Origin: CAZDME01 sp964506785 [NCBI: uncultured bacterium]
GTDB taxonomy: Bacteria > CAZDME01 > JAYEMH01
NCBI GenBank assembly: GCA_964506785.1
Contig: CAZDME010000002.1
Coordinates: 1-52,864 of the forward strand
DNA: 52,864 bases
Reading direction: 5' to 3'
Shown: piece after piece, positions 16,872-26,575 of the stretch
How positions within the stretch are numbered: position 1 is the stretch's first letter
Layout of the letters: each line of letters starts with the position of its first letter
The notes under the pieces: model-generated
Seen by the model: the letters and a program-made list of their open reading frames with translations, nothing else
The model's database searches: none
Told to the model about the DNA's origin: nothing
Translations under genes and position numbers: made by a program

Positions 16872-18999
16872 CCTGAGGGAAAATAGATTTAGAAAGTTCC
16901 AATCTAAATTTAAAAGCCTTACTTTTAAAACCGGAGTAACCTATCTGATTGCTTTAGGTATTTTTATCGGGACTTGGGTCATATCTTTGCCGGGCGCTTT
17001 TACTTGCCGAACCGAATTTAAAGAAGGCTTCATTGTTCAGGAGGATATTTATGCCCCCCTAGATTTTTGGGTTCTTAATGCCGAAGAAACCCAGGCGGCC
17101 AGAGATAAAAAGATATCGGAATTTTACCGGCCGGTTTGCGACCTTAATCCCCAGGCCCGAGAAGATTCCTTAAAGAATTTATCCAGATTAATCGAGCAAA
17201 GCGAGCTTCCTCATGAACGAAAGGAAGAAATCAGGAGGTATCTGAATAAAGAATACCCTGAGTACATACTGCCGGCAGATTTCCGGCAGTCGTTAGTGAA
17301 AGCCGGGAATAAAAGCGTTCTATTTAAAAAAGACAAAGCGGGAAGGACTGAATTAAAGGTAGAGAAAATTGCCGATTCAGTCCAGCTTGGAAAGACAATT
17401 CTTCCTTACCTACGGAAAAATTTAGAGCTTAGCCCGGAAGATTTGAACTTCGTTGATAAAGCCTTCGTGCCTACTTTGATATATAACCCGAAGGAGTCCG
17501 AAAACTATCGGGATGAGCTGGCTAATTCGGTTCACCCAAAAGAGAAGTTTATTGCCCAGGGAGAAAATATCGCCAGAAAAGGCGAAAAGATTACTCTTGA
17601 ACAACTGCGCAATCTTAATACTTTGAGTAAAATATTAACTCAGGTCAATTTGAAAAGGCGGATTCTTGGCATTGGGCTGTTGATTATAATCGTCATGGGT
17701 ATAATCGCCCTTTATCTTTATAAACTTCCGCGTGAATTCAATCTGTTGAATCAATACCTGGGCGTAGTCGGTATTGTATCCGTCGGAATTCTTATTTTGG
17801 CAAAATGTTTTTTGAATTGGTTCCCGCCAATTTTTATCCCGGTAGCCTCCGGAGCGATGCTTATAGCGCTGCTTTTATCTACTCCTTTAGCTATTGCTTT
17901 TGCCCTGTTTATGTCTATTCTCACCAGTAATTTAGCCGGGGGGGAATTTAATCTCTTGATCATTTTTTTGGTAAGCTCCCTGGTTGGAATTCTGGCGGTT
18001 AGACACGTAAGGCAGAGGCTTGACCTTTTCAAGGCGATAGTGCTGATTGGTTTAGTCAACACGGCAGCCATCTTAAGCCTCGGTTTGATAAATACTTTAG
18101 AGTTTTCCGAAATCGGCCGGCAGGTTTTCTGGGCGTGGGGAAATAGTCTCCTTTGTGTTATTATGGTAACCGCTATTTCGCCTATTTTTGAAACTGTTTT
18201 CAAAATTACATCCGATATTAATCTGTTGGAGTTATCCGACCTTAACCGGCCAATTCTGAGAAAGCTAATGATTGAGGCTTCGGGGACTTATCATCATAGT
18301 TTGATTGTAGGCAATTTAGCTGAAGCGGCGGCCGAAAAGATCAGAGCCAATTGTCTTCTTGCCCGGGTAGGTTCATACTACCATGATATCGGCAAACTTT
18401 ATAAACCCGAGTACTTTAGTGAAAATCAAGCTAAATCCAAAAGTCCCCACGAAAAATTGACTCCGCGGATGAGCAGTTTAGTAATTGCCGCTCATGTTAA
18501 GGAAGGGGTAATATTAGCCAAGGAAAGCAAACTGCCTCAAATCTTGGTCGATTTTATCGAACAGCATCACGGAACCACTTTGATGTGGATTTTTTATCAA
18601 GCGGCTTTGGAGAAAAAGGGAGCTGATGAGATTAAAGAGGAGGACTTCCGTTATCCCGGGCCTAAACCCCAAAGCCGGGAAATTGCTATCGTCATGCTGG
18701 CTGATGCCGTAGAGGCAGCTTCCCGGACTCTGGATGAACCCACTCCATCTCGAATTAGAAGTCTGGTAAAACAGATTATTAACGATAAATTTTTGGATGC
18801 TCAGCTTGAAGAATGCAATTTAACTTTAAGGGATTTACACGAAATAGGGGAAAGTTTCATTTATACTTTAACCGGTCTTTTTCATGTCCGGGTTGAATAT
18901 CCGCAGAATGGAAAGAAAAACAATGATCGTCGCGGTAAAAGGACAAGCGGGACAAATCCCGTATCCCTGGATAAAAAAAATCGCTCAGAAAATACTTAA
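16849..18999 (+). CDS. 7TMR-HD family phosphohydrolase (PgpH type)
   Basis: Membrane protein of 716 residues with one N-terminal span, an extracytoplasmic 7TMR-HDED domain (about 55-265), seven spans (about 270-470) and a cytoplasmic HD phosphohydrolase domain. The HD metal site is seen as GTYHHSLIVGNLAE, YYHDIGK (His512-Asp513), a conserved H in VIAAHVKEG, and EQHHGTT. PgpH of Listeria hydrolyses c-di-AMP, and that is the best functional guess. The GTG at 16849 overlaps phoH by 23 bases. The C terminus is a charged, probably disordered tail overlapping the ybeY upstream region. Confidence 0.9.
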   Translation: MEKKRRVSLRENRFRKFQSKFKSLTFKTGVTYLIALGIFIGTWVISLPGAFTCRTEFKEGFIVQEDIYAPLDFWVLNAEETQAARDKKISEFYRPVCDLNPQAREDSLKNLSRLIEQSELPHERKEEIRRYLNKEYPEYILPADFRQSLVKAGNKSVLFKKDKAGRTELKVEKIADSVQLGKTILPYLRKNLELSPEDLNFVDKAFVPTLIYNPKESENYRDELANSVHPKEKFIAQGENIARKGEKITLEQLRNLNTLSKILTQVNLKRRILGIGLLIIIVMGIIALYLYKLPREFNLLNQYLGVVGIVSVGILILAKCFLNWFPPIFIPVASGAMLIALLLSTPLAIAFALFMSILTSNLAGGEFNLLIIFLVSSLVGILAVRHVRQRLDLFKAIVLIGLVNTAAILSLGLINTLEFSEIGRQVFWAWGNSLLCVIMVTAISPIFETVFKITSDINLLELSDLNRPILRKLMIEASGTYHHSLIVGNLAEAAAEKIRANCLLARVGSYYHDIGKLYKPEYFSENQAKSKSPHEKLTPRMSSLVIAAHVKEGVILAKESKLPQILVDFIEQHHGTTLMWIFYQAALEKKGADEIKEEDFRYPGPKPQSREIAIVMLADAVEAASRTLDEPTPSRIRSLVKQIINDKFLDAQLEECNLTLRDLHEIGESFIYTLTGLFHVRVEYPQNGKKNNDRRGKRTSGTNPVSLDKKNRSENT

Positions 19000-19363
19000 G
19001 AAACTCAGGCTTAATCAAGCGGAGTTAAGTATTCAATTAGTCGATAACCGGAAGATGAAAAACTTAAATAAAAAGTACCAGAGGATTCATCGAGTTACCG
19101 ATGTTTTAGCTTTTTCGCAAAGAGAAGGGAAATTTGCCGGGGTTTACCCTGAAATGCTGGGGGATATTGTTATCTCCATTCCCCAAGCCAGACTTCAGGC
19201 CGGAATTTTAGGCCATTCTTTTAAAAGAGAAGTAGCTGTATTGCTGGTACATGGACTTTTACATCTTTTGGGCTTTGAAGACAGTTCAGTCAAAAAAAGA
19301 AGGCGGATGTTTCAAAAGCAGGAGCAGCTAGTCGAGTGGCTGGAGAAAAATGGATTGGTGTAG
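18923..19363 (+). CDS. ybeY: Endoribonuclease YbeY (rRNA maturation), altered third metal ligand
   Basis: Predicted single-strand RNase needed for 16S rRNA 3' maturation and ribosome quality control. I start it at the ATG at 18923 (146 residues) because GGAAAG lies just before it; ATGs at 18884 and 18908 in the same frame lack that and give an atypical N terminus. Seen: RVTDVLAF (57-64), LGDIVISI (79-86) and the metal motif HGLLHLLGFED (110-120). The family motif is H-x3-H-x5-H, but the third position is Asp120 instead of His. Asp can bind metal, so function may persist. It overlaps the HD gene, as usual. Confidence 0.9.
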   Translation: MIVAVKGQAGQIPYPWIKKIAQKILKKLRLNQAELSIQLVDNRKMKNLNKKYQRIHRVTDVLAFSQREGKFAGVYPEMLGDIVISIPQARLQAGILGHSFKREVAVLLVHGLLHLLGFEDSSVKKRRRMFQKQEQLVEWLEKNGLV

Positions 19364-19399
19364 AGACTTCGGGCAGTTAACGAAAATGGAGAGGTAATT

Positions 19400-20071
19400 A
19401 TGGATGAGGAAAAAAATAATTTACATGTTAAAGAATCCTTAATAGGCAGAATCCGCCGTTATTTTGCGGCTGGATTACTGGTGGTTTTCCCTCTGGTTTT
19501 GAGCATTTTTATTTTTTGGAAAATATTTTCATGGATGGAAGGTACTGTCGATATTTTTCTTAATAAATTTACCGATATGTATATTCCCGGTTTAGGGATT
19601 TTGCTGCTTTTAATCTTTATTACTTTGATTGGGATGGTGACGACCAATTTGATTGGCCGGAGGCTTTTTTCGGTTTTTCAAAAGGTAATTAGCCGGATTC
19701 CGCTTTTTAATAAGGTTTACCGGGCTATTCAGGAAATTAGTTATGCTTCTTTAGGAAGGAGTAAAGGCCTTTTTCGGGAAGTCGTTTTGATTGAATATCC
19801 GCGCAAAGGTATTTTTGCCCTAGGTTTTGTCACCGACCAAACGCGGGAGGAGATTTCGCATAAATTAAATAAGCCCTGTTTAAATCTTTTTTTGCCGACT
19901 TCTCCCAATCCGACTTCAGGGATGCTGCTTATTGTCCCGAAAGATGAGGTCATTCCGTTATCACTGACCGTAGAAGAAGGTTTCAAGCTTATTGTTTCCG
20001 GGGGAGCCTTTACCCCGTTAAAGATGCAAGAAAAGGAGATTAGCGCAGATAAGAAACAGGGGCACAAATAA
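19400..20071 (+). CDS. DUF502 family membrane protein
   Basis: A 223-residue inner-membrane protein of the DUF502 family, of unknown function. Seen: GRIRRYFAAGLLVVFPLVLS (entry into the first span, about 14-45), a second span with GLGILLLLIFITLIGM (about 55-80), GRRLFSVFQKVISRIPLFNKVY (the conserved amphipathic link), then a soluble C-terminal domain with NPTSGMLLIVP. Ends in a charged tail. It has a good GGAGAGG-like site before the ATG and lies between ybeY and recO. Confidence 0.85.
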   Translation: MDEEKNNLHVKESLIGRIRRYFAAGLLVVFPLVLSIFIFWKIFSWMEGTVDIFLNKFTDMYIPGLGILLLLIFITLIGMVTTNLIGRRLFSVFQKVISRIPLFNKVYRAIQEISYASLGRSKGLFREVVLIEYPRKGIFALGFVTDQTREEISHKLNKPCLNLFLPTSPNPTSGMLLIVPKDEVIPLSLTVEEGFKLIVSGGAFTPLKMQEKEISADKKQGHK

Positions 20072-20102
20072 ATACTTTCTGCCGTTAAAAGGGTGAAGAA
20101 AT

Positions 20103-20852
20103 TTGGCTATCTCTCAGACTTCAGGTATTGTTTTGAAAATTCAAAACTGGAAAGAAACCAGCAGATTGGTAACACTCTATACGCAAGACTTTGGGAAAAT
20201 TAAGGCCGTTGCCAAAGGTTTAAAAGCCAAAAAAGGGAAAGGGACCGGGGGCCTTTCGCAGTTCAGTGAAAACGAAATAGTTTTTTACCGAAAGAAAAGC
20301 GGCCTTCATTTAATCGATAAGTGGAGTTTTAAAGATTCGAATTCTAATCTCTATAGTAATTTTAAAAAGCTGGTGATAGCTTCAATCATCGCCGAGATGA
20401 TTGACGAATATATCGAAGGCGAGGAAAAAAGCCCCGGTCTTTACCGACTTCTTAAGAGAACCCTTACCCTTTTAGCCAAAGATGGCCATGAGGAATTATT
20501 TTTAGCCAGTTTTACCGTTCATTTTTTGAAAAGGTTGGGTTATCAGCCTAATTTTGAGAAATGCTGTCGCTGCGGAAAAAACAAGCTGTCTAAACCGATT
20601 TTCTTTTTATTAAACGAAGGAGCGGTAATTTGCCAGCAATGCAGGACAGGCAAAGACAGGGTAGTTGTTGTCGATGAAGAAATGAAGGCAGTCGTAGAAT
20701 ATTTACAGAATATACCCCCGGAGAAGAGTATCAGGCTTAAACTGGCTCCTTTTTTTCAAAAGAGACTCTGTAATTTCCTGATTTTTTTCTTGAGCTATAC
20801 CCTGGGGAAAAAGTTACAGTCTATTTCTCTCCTGGAAACGGCCGTGGCTTGA
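20103..20852 (+). CDS. recO: DNA repair protein RecO
   Basis: Recombination mediator that anneals ssDNA and, with RecR, loads RecA. 249 residues from a TTG start at 20103 with GGGTGAAG upstream; the first residues (SQTSGIVLKIQNWKETSRLV) are the standard RecO opening, so the rare start is credible. Seen: the N-terminal OB fold (1-80) with TLYTQDFGKIKAVAKG, a helical domain, and a C4 zinc site (CCRCG about 152-156 and CQQC about 176-179). Follows the DUF502 gene and precedes glyQ. Confidence 0.92.
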   Translation: MAISQTSGIVLKIQNWKETSRLVTLYTQDFGKIKAVAKGLKAKKGKGTGGLSQFSENEIVFYRKKSGLHLIDKWSFKDSNSNLYSNFKKLVIASIIAEMIDEYIEGEEKSPGLYRLLKRTLTLLAKDGHEELFLASFTVHFLKRLGYQPNFEKCCRCGKNKLSKPIFFLLNEGAVICQQCRTGKDRVVVVDEEMKAVVEYLQNIPPEKSIRLKLAPFFQKRLCNFLIFFLSYTLGKKLQSISLLETAVA

Positions 20853-20914
20853 AAACAACAAAGTTAACCTGGATTTTTCGTTCATGCTTTATGGCGAGAT
20901 AAAAGGAAGAAAAA

Positions 20915-21769
20915 ATGAATTTTCAAGATTTAATTATGAAGCTGAGTGAGTTCTGGATAAAACAGGGATGTTTGATAGACCAGCCCTACGATTTAGAAGT
21001 GGGCGCGGGAACTTTCCATCCGGCGACTTTTTTCCGGGTCCTGGGGAAAAATCCCTGGCGGGTGGCTTATGTCCAGCCGACTCGCCGTCCGACTGACGGG
21101 CGTTACGGAGAAAACCCCAACCGCTTGCAGCGTTATTATCAATATCAGGTGGTTGTCAAACCCAGTCCAGACGATATTCAGGGGATTTATTTAGAGAGTT
21201 TGAAATTTCTGGGGATTAATCCGGTCAAGCACGATGTTCGTTTTGTTCAAGATGATTGGGAATCTCCCACCTTAGGTGCCTGGGGGGTCGGCTGGGAAGT
21301 CTGGTTGGATGGATTAGAAATTACCCAATTTACTTACTTTCAGCAGATAGGCGGAATTGATTTGAACCCGGTTTCTGTCGAGATTACCTATGGATTGGAA
21401 AGAATTGCCATGTTTCTCCAGAAGGCTGAATCGGTCTTTGATTTAAAATGGAATGATAAAATTCTCTACGGGGATCTTCGACTGGAAGGGGAAATAGAAT
21501 TTTCCCGCTATAATTTTGATGAAGCCGATGTTCAATTTCTTCTGGGTATTTTCGAAAATTATGAAAAAGAGGCTCAGCGTTTGTTAAATCGAGAATTATT
21601 TTTACCCGCTTATGATTATACCCTTAAATGTTCTCATGCTTTTAACTTAATGGATGCCCGGGGAAGTTTAAGTGTCAGCCAGCGGACGATCTATATCGGG
21701 CGGGTAAGAGCTTTGGCGGCTCAATGCGCCCAGTTATTCCTGAAGATTAAAGAGCCGAAAAGAAAATAA
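20915..21769 (+). CDS. glyQ: Glycyl-tRNA synthetase alpha subunit
   Basis: Catalytic alpha chain of the bacterial heterotetrameric (alpha2-beta2) GlyRS; 284 residues. Seen: [30 protein letters not shown], the strongly conserved [20 protein letters not shown] at 49-68, QYYYQF-like [30 protein letters not shown], and [13 protein letters not shown]. The presence of glyQ and glyS instead of the single-chain archaeal/eukaryotic-type enzyme is a lineage marker. Followed 41 bases later by glyS. Confidence 0.98.
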   Translation: MNFQDLIMKLSEFWIKQGCLIDQPYDLEVGAGTFHPATFFRVLGKNPWRVAYVQPTRRPTDGRYGENPNRLQRYYQYQVVVKPSPDDIQGIYLESLKFLGINPVKHDVRFVQDDWESPTLGAWGVGWEVWLDGLEITQFTYFQQIGGIDLNPVSVEITYGLERIAMFLQKAESVFDLKWNDKILYGDLRLEGEIEFSRYNFDEADVQFLLGIFENYEKEAQRLLNRELFLPAYDYTLKCSHAFNLMDARGSLSVSQRTIYIGRVRALAAQCAQLFLKIKEPKRK

Positions 21770-21810
21770 AACTGTATGCGGAAAGATGAATAAGGAAAAC
21801 GGAAAATAAG

Positions 21811-23886
21811 ATGGCCAAAAATGTTTTATTAGAGATTGGCACCGAAGAGATGCCAGTTGAATTTATCTCTTCGGGTTTGGAACAGTTGGGAAAACTGGCT
21901 GATTTCCACTTCAACAAAGAAAAAATTGAATTCCGGAAGATTGAAACCTACGCCACACCCTGTCGGTTGATTCTCTGGGTTGCCGGCGTAAACGAGAGGC
22001 AAATTGCCGAGACGAAAGAAATCCGCGGCCCGGCTAAAGAAGCGGCTTTTGACAGTCAAGGGAGGCCGACGGCTCAAGCAGTCGGTTTTGCTAAAGCGCA
22101 GGGGATAAAAGTTGATGATTTAGTGGTTAAAGAGAGCGGAAACAAAAAATATGTCTGCGCTTTTCATGAAACTGAAGCCGATTCCAGTAAAAATATTTTG
22201 AAGACTTTACTGCCGATAATAATTAAGAACCTCAGGTTTTCCAAAATGATGCGCTGGAATAATCAGGGAACTTTTTTTGGGCGGCCGGTTCGCTGGCTCC
22301 TGGCTCTCTGGGGTGGAGAAATAATAAAATTTGATTTTGCCGGGTTGAAGTCTTCTAATCTTAGTTACGGACACCGGTATCTAAGTTCGAAAAGTTTTAA
22401 GGTGGCTGGAACGGAAAACTTTTTTTCTGAATTAGAAAAACGCTATTGCTTGATTAATCCTGAGGAAAGGGTTAAGAGAATCGAATCCAAAGGAAAGCTT
22501 TTAGTCGAAAAACATGGCGGGGAAATTTATGTCGACAGAGAAGGGTTAAGAGAAATAGCTAATCTTGTCGAGTATCCGCTGACTCTTCTGGGGAAATTCT
22601 CCCCTGCTTATCTGAAAATTCCTGAGGAGATAATCGTCGAAGTTATCGGCCATCAAGAAAAATGTTTGCCGGTAAAAGATAAAAAGGGCCGTCTTTTGCC
22701 TCTTTTCGTCATTGTGGCTAATCGAAAGGAAGACCAAACCGGAATAATAAAGAAAGGATATGAAAGGGTAATGGAGGCGCGGCTTAAGGATGCGGATTTT
22801 TTCTACCAGCAGGATCTGAAGAAACCGCTAATGGATAGGGTGGGGTTCTTGAAAGAAATAATTTTTCAAGAAAAATTAGGAACGCTTTTTGAGAAAGTTG
22901 AGCGTCTGGGAAATTTAGCTGATTTTTTGGGGAAAAAGGTAAATTTGGGCCTGGCTGAGTTAGAGGATTTGAAAAAGGCGGGCCGATTATGCAAAGCAGA
23001 TTTATTAACCGAAGTGGTTAAAGAATTTCCCAATCTCCAAGGTTCTATCGGCCGGCATTATGCTTCTCGAGACGGAGAAAAAGAAAGAATAAGCCAGGCT
23101 ATTTTTGAACATTATCTGCCGCGTTTTCCGGGAGATTTTCTGCCGCAGAGTCAAGCCGGGGCATTATTGAGTATGGTTGACCGGGTTGATACTTTGGTTG
23201 GGTATTTTCATCTTGGTTTGCTGCCCTCAGGTTCAGAAGACCCTTATAGCCTCCGCCGGCAGGCAAATGGTTTATTGGAAATTGTTATACAATTTTCATT
23301 TAACGTCGATTTAGCGGGATTAATCGACCAATCGGCTAAACTCTACGGATTTTCCAAAACAGAAGAGCTGAAGAAGGAATTAATCGATTTTCTGCGGCAA
23401 AGGCTGGTTTTTATCTTAGGCCAGCTCGGCTTCCGGACCGATCATATCGAAGCCGCTTTGGCGACGGGAGGCTTGGTTATCGCCGAATTAGTCGGAAAGC
23501 TTGAGGTTCTAAATAAATTCGGCCAAAATAAAGAATTCAGAAAGATGCTTAAAACCTATCAGAGGCTGCATAACATCTTGAAAAGTGCCTCTATCGATAA
23601 ACTTAAGAGGCAAATTATCAATGAGGATTTGCTGGAAGAAAAAGAAGAAAAAATCCTTTTCCAGCATTATTCTACTTCTAAAGTAAAACTGGCTAAGTCC
23701 GGAGATGGTGAAGAAATTCTTAAAACCCTAAGCCGATTTACGCCGCTTATTGATAATTTTTTCGATAAGGTGATGGTCATGGTTCCTGAAGAGGAGTTAA
23801 AAGTAAATAGACTGCTTCTTTTAGAGGCGGTAAAAAAACTTTTTGTGAGTTTTGTCGATTTTTCTCTAATAAAGCGCGAAGGATAA
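21811..23886 (+). CDS. glyS: Glycyl-tRNA synthetase beta subunit
   Basis: Beta chain of tetrameric GlyRS, 691 residues, which provides tRNA recognition. Seen: LLEIGTEEMPVEFI at the start, the B3/B4-like region with RTPCRL-type YATPCRLILWV, FSKMMRWNNQGTFFGRPVRW, GHRYLS, a central HD-like domain (VERLGNLADFLGK; CKADLLTEVVKEFPNLQG), DPYSLRRQANGL, and a C-terminal anticodon-like domain ending FDKVMVMVPEE. Length and motif order are normal. Confidence 0.97.
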   Translation: MAKNVLLEIGTEEMPVEFISSGLEQLGKLADFHFNKEKIEFRKIETYATPCRLILWVAGVNERQIAETKEIRGPAKEAAFDSQGRPTAQAVGFAKAQGIKVDDLVVKESGNKKYVCAFHETEADSSKNILKTLLPIIIKNLRFSKMMRWNNQGTFFGRPVRWLLALWGGEIIKFDFAGLKSSNLSYGHRYLSSKSFKVAGTENFFSELEKRYCLINPEERVKRIESKGKLLVEKHGGEIYVDREGLREIANLVEYPLTLLGKFSPAYLKIPEEIIVEVIGHQEKCLPVKDKKGRLLPLFVIVANRKEDQTGIIKKGYERVMEARLKDADFFYQQDLKKPLMDRVGFLKEIIFQEKLGTLFEKVERLGNLADFLGKKVNLGLAELEDLKKAGRLCKADLLTEVVKEFPNLQGSIGRHYASRDGEKERISQAIFEHYLPRFPGDFLPQSQAGALLSMVDRVDTLVGYFHLGLLPSGSEDPYSLRRQANGLLEIVIQFSFNVDLAGLIDQSAKLYGFSKTEELKKELIDFLRQRLVFILGQLGFRTDHIEAALATGGLVIAELVGKLEVLNKFGQNKEFRKMLKTYQRLHNILKSASIDKLKRQIINEDLLEEKEEKILFQHYSTSKVKLAKSGDGEEILKTLSRFTPLIDNFFDKVMVMVPEEELKVNRLLLLEAVKKLFVSFVDFSLIKREG

Positions 23887-23917
23887 CCATTTAACTTGGA
23901 AAGGAGTGTCAGTCACT

Positions 23918-26575
23918 ATGTCTAAGTATATCTATTTCTTTGGTGGCGGTAAGGCTGAAGGGAATGCCAAAATGAAAGATCTCTTAGGCGGCAAAGGGGC
24001 GAATTTAGCCGAGATGACCAACTTGAAGATTCCTGTCCCGCCTGGATTTACCATAACAACTAAGGCTTGCCTGCATTTTTTCGAAAATAAACAAAAGTGG
24101 CCGGCGGGGTTAAAAAAAGAACTTTTTGAAAATCTTAAAAAATTAGAAAAGTCTAAAGGGGCTCGCCTCGGCGACGAAAATAATCCGCTTTTAGTTTCTG
24201 TCCGCTCGGGGGCTAAAATTTCGATGCCCGGGATGATGGATACGGTGTTAAATTTGGGTCTCAATTCTAACACCTTAAAGGCGTTGGCCAAAAATACAAA
24301 CAATGCCCGTTTTGCCTATGACAGTTTTCGGCGTTTTATCCAGATGTTCGGCAATGTCGTTTTGGGTATTCCCAAAGAAGATTTTGAAGAATTGATAACC
24401 GAGGAAAAGAAAAAGGCCGGGGTCAAGTTAGACGTCGACCTAAAAATAAAGCATCTCGAAAGTTTAATTAACCAGTTTAAAGCGCTATGTAAAAGAAAGA
24501 CGAAAATTGTTTTTCCTGAGGATCCGTATCAGCAGTTAGTCATGGCCTGTAATGCCGTATTTACCTCATGGAATAACGACAGGGCCATATTTTACCGAAA
24601 ACAGAATAATATTCCCGATAGTTTAGGGACGGCGGTTAATGTCCAGGCGATGGTTTTCGGGAATATCGGAGATGAGTCGGCTACCGGAGTTGGGTTCACC
24701 CGCGATCCGGCGACCGGCGAAAAAATATTCTATGGCGAATATCTGCCGAATGCCCAAGGAGAGGATGTGGTTGCCGGCGTAAGGACCCCGCTTCATTTCA
24801 AGGATTTGAAAAAGCAGTTTCCGCAGGTTTACGATCAACTGAAGAAGATTACCGGCAGATTAGAAAAACATTACCGCGATATTCAGGATTTTGAGTTTAC
24901 GGTTGAAAAAGGCAAACTTTATCTTTTGCAGACGAGAACAGGGAAAAGAACAGCCGCGGCGGCAGTGAAGATTGCCGTGGACATGGTTAAAGAAAGACTA
25001 ATTAACAAAAAAGAAGCTCTGTTTCGAATTCAACCGGAGCAAATTGACCAGCTTCTTCATCCGATACTTAATCCCAAGGCTAAGGTAGAAGTTATCGCCA
25101 AAGGTCTGCCGGCTTCTCCCGGAGCGGCGACGGGTAAAGTGGTTTTTACGGCTGATGAAGCGGCCGAACGCGGCAATAAAGAAAAAATAATTTTGGTGCG
25201 GAATGAAACCTGTCCGGATGATATCCACGGTATGGCTGCGGCCCAGGGGATTCTTACCGCCCGGGGAGGGATGACCAGCCATGCCGCCGTAGTCGCCCGG
25301 GGTATGGGTAAATGCTGCGTAGCCGGCTGTGAATCAATTAAAGCCGATGAAAAAGGAAATAAATTTTCCGTCGGCAAACGAATAGTGAAAAGGGACGATT
25401 ATATTACCTTGGACGGCAGTACCGGACGGGTAATATTAGGGATGGTTCCGACGGTTCAGCCCTCCATGAGCGGCGCCTTTGGTAAAATTTTATCTTGGGC
25501 GGATGAAGTTCGGCGATTAGGTATCCGGGCTAACGCTGACATTCCCCGGGATGCTAAAACCGCCAGAGATTTTGGCGCCGAGGGGATCGGACTTTGCCGG
25601 ACAGAGCATATGTTTTTTGCCAAAGACAGAATTCCCTTGGTGCAAAAGATGATTCTCGCTCGAACAACCGAAGAAAGGCAAAAGTCTTTAAATAGACTTC
25701 TACCCCTGCAGGAAAAAGATTTCGAAGGATTATTTGAAGCGATGAAAGGCTATCCGGTAACTATACGGCTGCTCGATCCGCCTCTTCATGAATTTCTGCC
25801 TCGACGAGAAGAATTGATGGTAGAGATTGCCTTGCTTAAGAAAGAGAAGAGAACTCCTAGAAAGGTGATAGAAGAAAAAGAGAAGCTTCTGTCTAGGATT
25901 GAAGAGCTTCATGAATTTAATCCCATGCTCGGCCATCGCGGCTGCCGTTTGGGCATTACTTACCCTGAAATATCAAAAATGCAGGTTCGGGCTATTTTTC
26001 AAGCGGCCTGCCGGATTATTAAGAAAGGGAAAAAGATTTATCCGGAGGTAATGATTCCTTTGGTTAGTTTGGCCGGAGAATTCCAAAAACAAAAAGAATT
26101 AGTTGACCGGACAGCTCAGGAAGTAATGAAAAAGGAGAAGGTAACGTTCGATTATATGGTTGGGACAATGATTGAATTGCCGCGAGCCACGGTTATAGCC
26201 GATAAAATTGCCGAGACGGCTGAATTTTTCTCTTTTGGAACCAATGACCTCACCCAGACTACCTTTGGTTTTAGCCGGGATGATGCCGGGAAGTTCATCC
26301 GTGTCTATAGGGATCTGGGGATTTTAAGCAAAGATCCCTTTCAGAATCTGGATATCGAAGGCGTCGGGAAATTGATAAAGATGGCCGTGGAAAAGGGAAG
26401 AAAAAAGAGGCCGAAATTAAAGGTGGGTATTTGCGGTGAACACGGCGGAGACCCGGCTTCTATTCAGTTCTGTGAGACTATAGGGATGAATTATGTAAGC
26501 TGTTCTCCTTATCGGGTGCCTATCGCCAGATTAGCGGCAGCCCAGGCCAGCCTTACTAAAGGGAGAAAAAAATAA
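23918..26575 (+). CDS. ppdK: Pyruvate, phosphate dikinase
   Basis: Interconverts pyruvate + ATP + Pi and PEP + AMP + PPi, reversible with PPi-linked glycolysis or gluconeogenesis. I start at the ATG at 23918, 11 bases after AAGGAG (23901-23906); the in-frame GTG at 23906 overlaps that site. 885 residues. Seen: GGKGANLAEM (ATP-grasp), SVRSGAKISMPGMMDTVLN, the swivelling phosphohistidine domain GGMTSHAAVVARG with His455, GLCRTEHMF, and the PEP-site GICGEHGGDP with Cys839. Overlaps galT by one base (TAATG). Confidence 0.97.
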   Translation: MSKYIYFFGGGKAEGNAKMKDLLGGKGANLAEMTNLKIPVPPGFTITTKACLHFFENKQKWPAGLKKELFENLKKLEKSKGARLGDENNPLLVSVRSGAKISMPGMMDTVLNLGLNSNTLKALAKNTNNARFAYDSFRRFIQMFGNVVLGIPKEDFEELITEEKKKAGVKLDVDLKIKHLESLINQFKALCKRKTKIVFPEDPYQQLVMACNAVFTSWNNDRAIFYRKQNNIPDSLGTAVNVQAMVFGNIGDESATGVGFTRDPATGEKIFYGEYLPNAQGEDVVAGVRTPLHFKDLKKQFPQVYDQLKKITGRLEKHYRDIQDFEFTVEKGKLYLLQTRTGKRTAAAAVKIAVDMVKERLINKKEALFRIQPEQIDQLLHPILNPKAKVEVIAKGLPASPGAATGKVVFTADEAAERGNKEKIILVRNETCPDDIHGMAAAQGILTARGGMTSHAAVVARGMGKCCVAGCESIKADEKGNKFSVGKRIVKRDDYITLDGSTGRVILGMVPTVQPSMSGAFGKILSWADEVRRLGIRANADIPRDAKTARDFGAEGIGLCRTEHMFFAKDRIPLVQKMILARTTEERQKSLNRLLPLQEKDFEGLFEAMKGYPVTIRLLDPPLHEFLPRREELMVEIALLKKEKRTPRKVIEEKEKLLSRIEELHEFNPMLGHRGCRLGITYPEISKMQVRAIFQAACRIIKKGKKIYPEVMIPLVSLAGEFQKQKELVDRTAQEVMKKEKVTFDYMVGTMIELPRATVIADKIAETAEFFSFGTNDLTQTTFGFSRDDAGKFIRVYRDLGILSKDPFQNLDIEGVGKLIKMAVEKGRKKRPKLKVGICGEHGGDPASIQFCETIGMNYVSCSPYRVPIARLAAAQASLTKGRKK

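Noticed and set aside
23906-23917. GTG start for pyruvate phosphate dikinase.
   Set aside because: It overlaps the Shine-Dalgarno AAGGAG; the ATG at 23918 has correct spacing and a normal N terminus.
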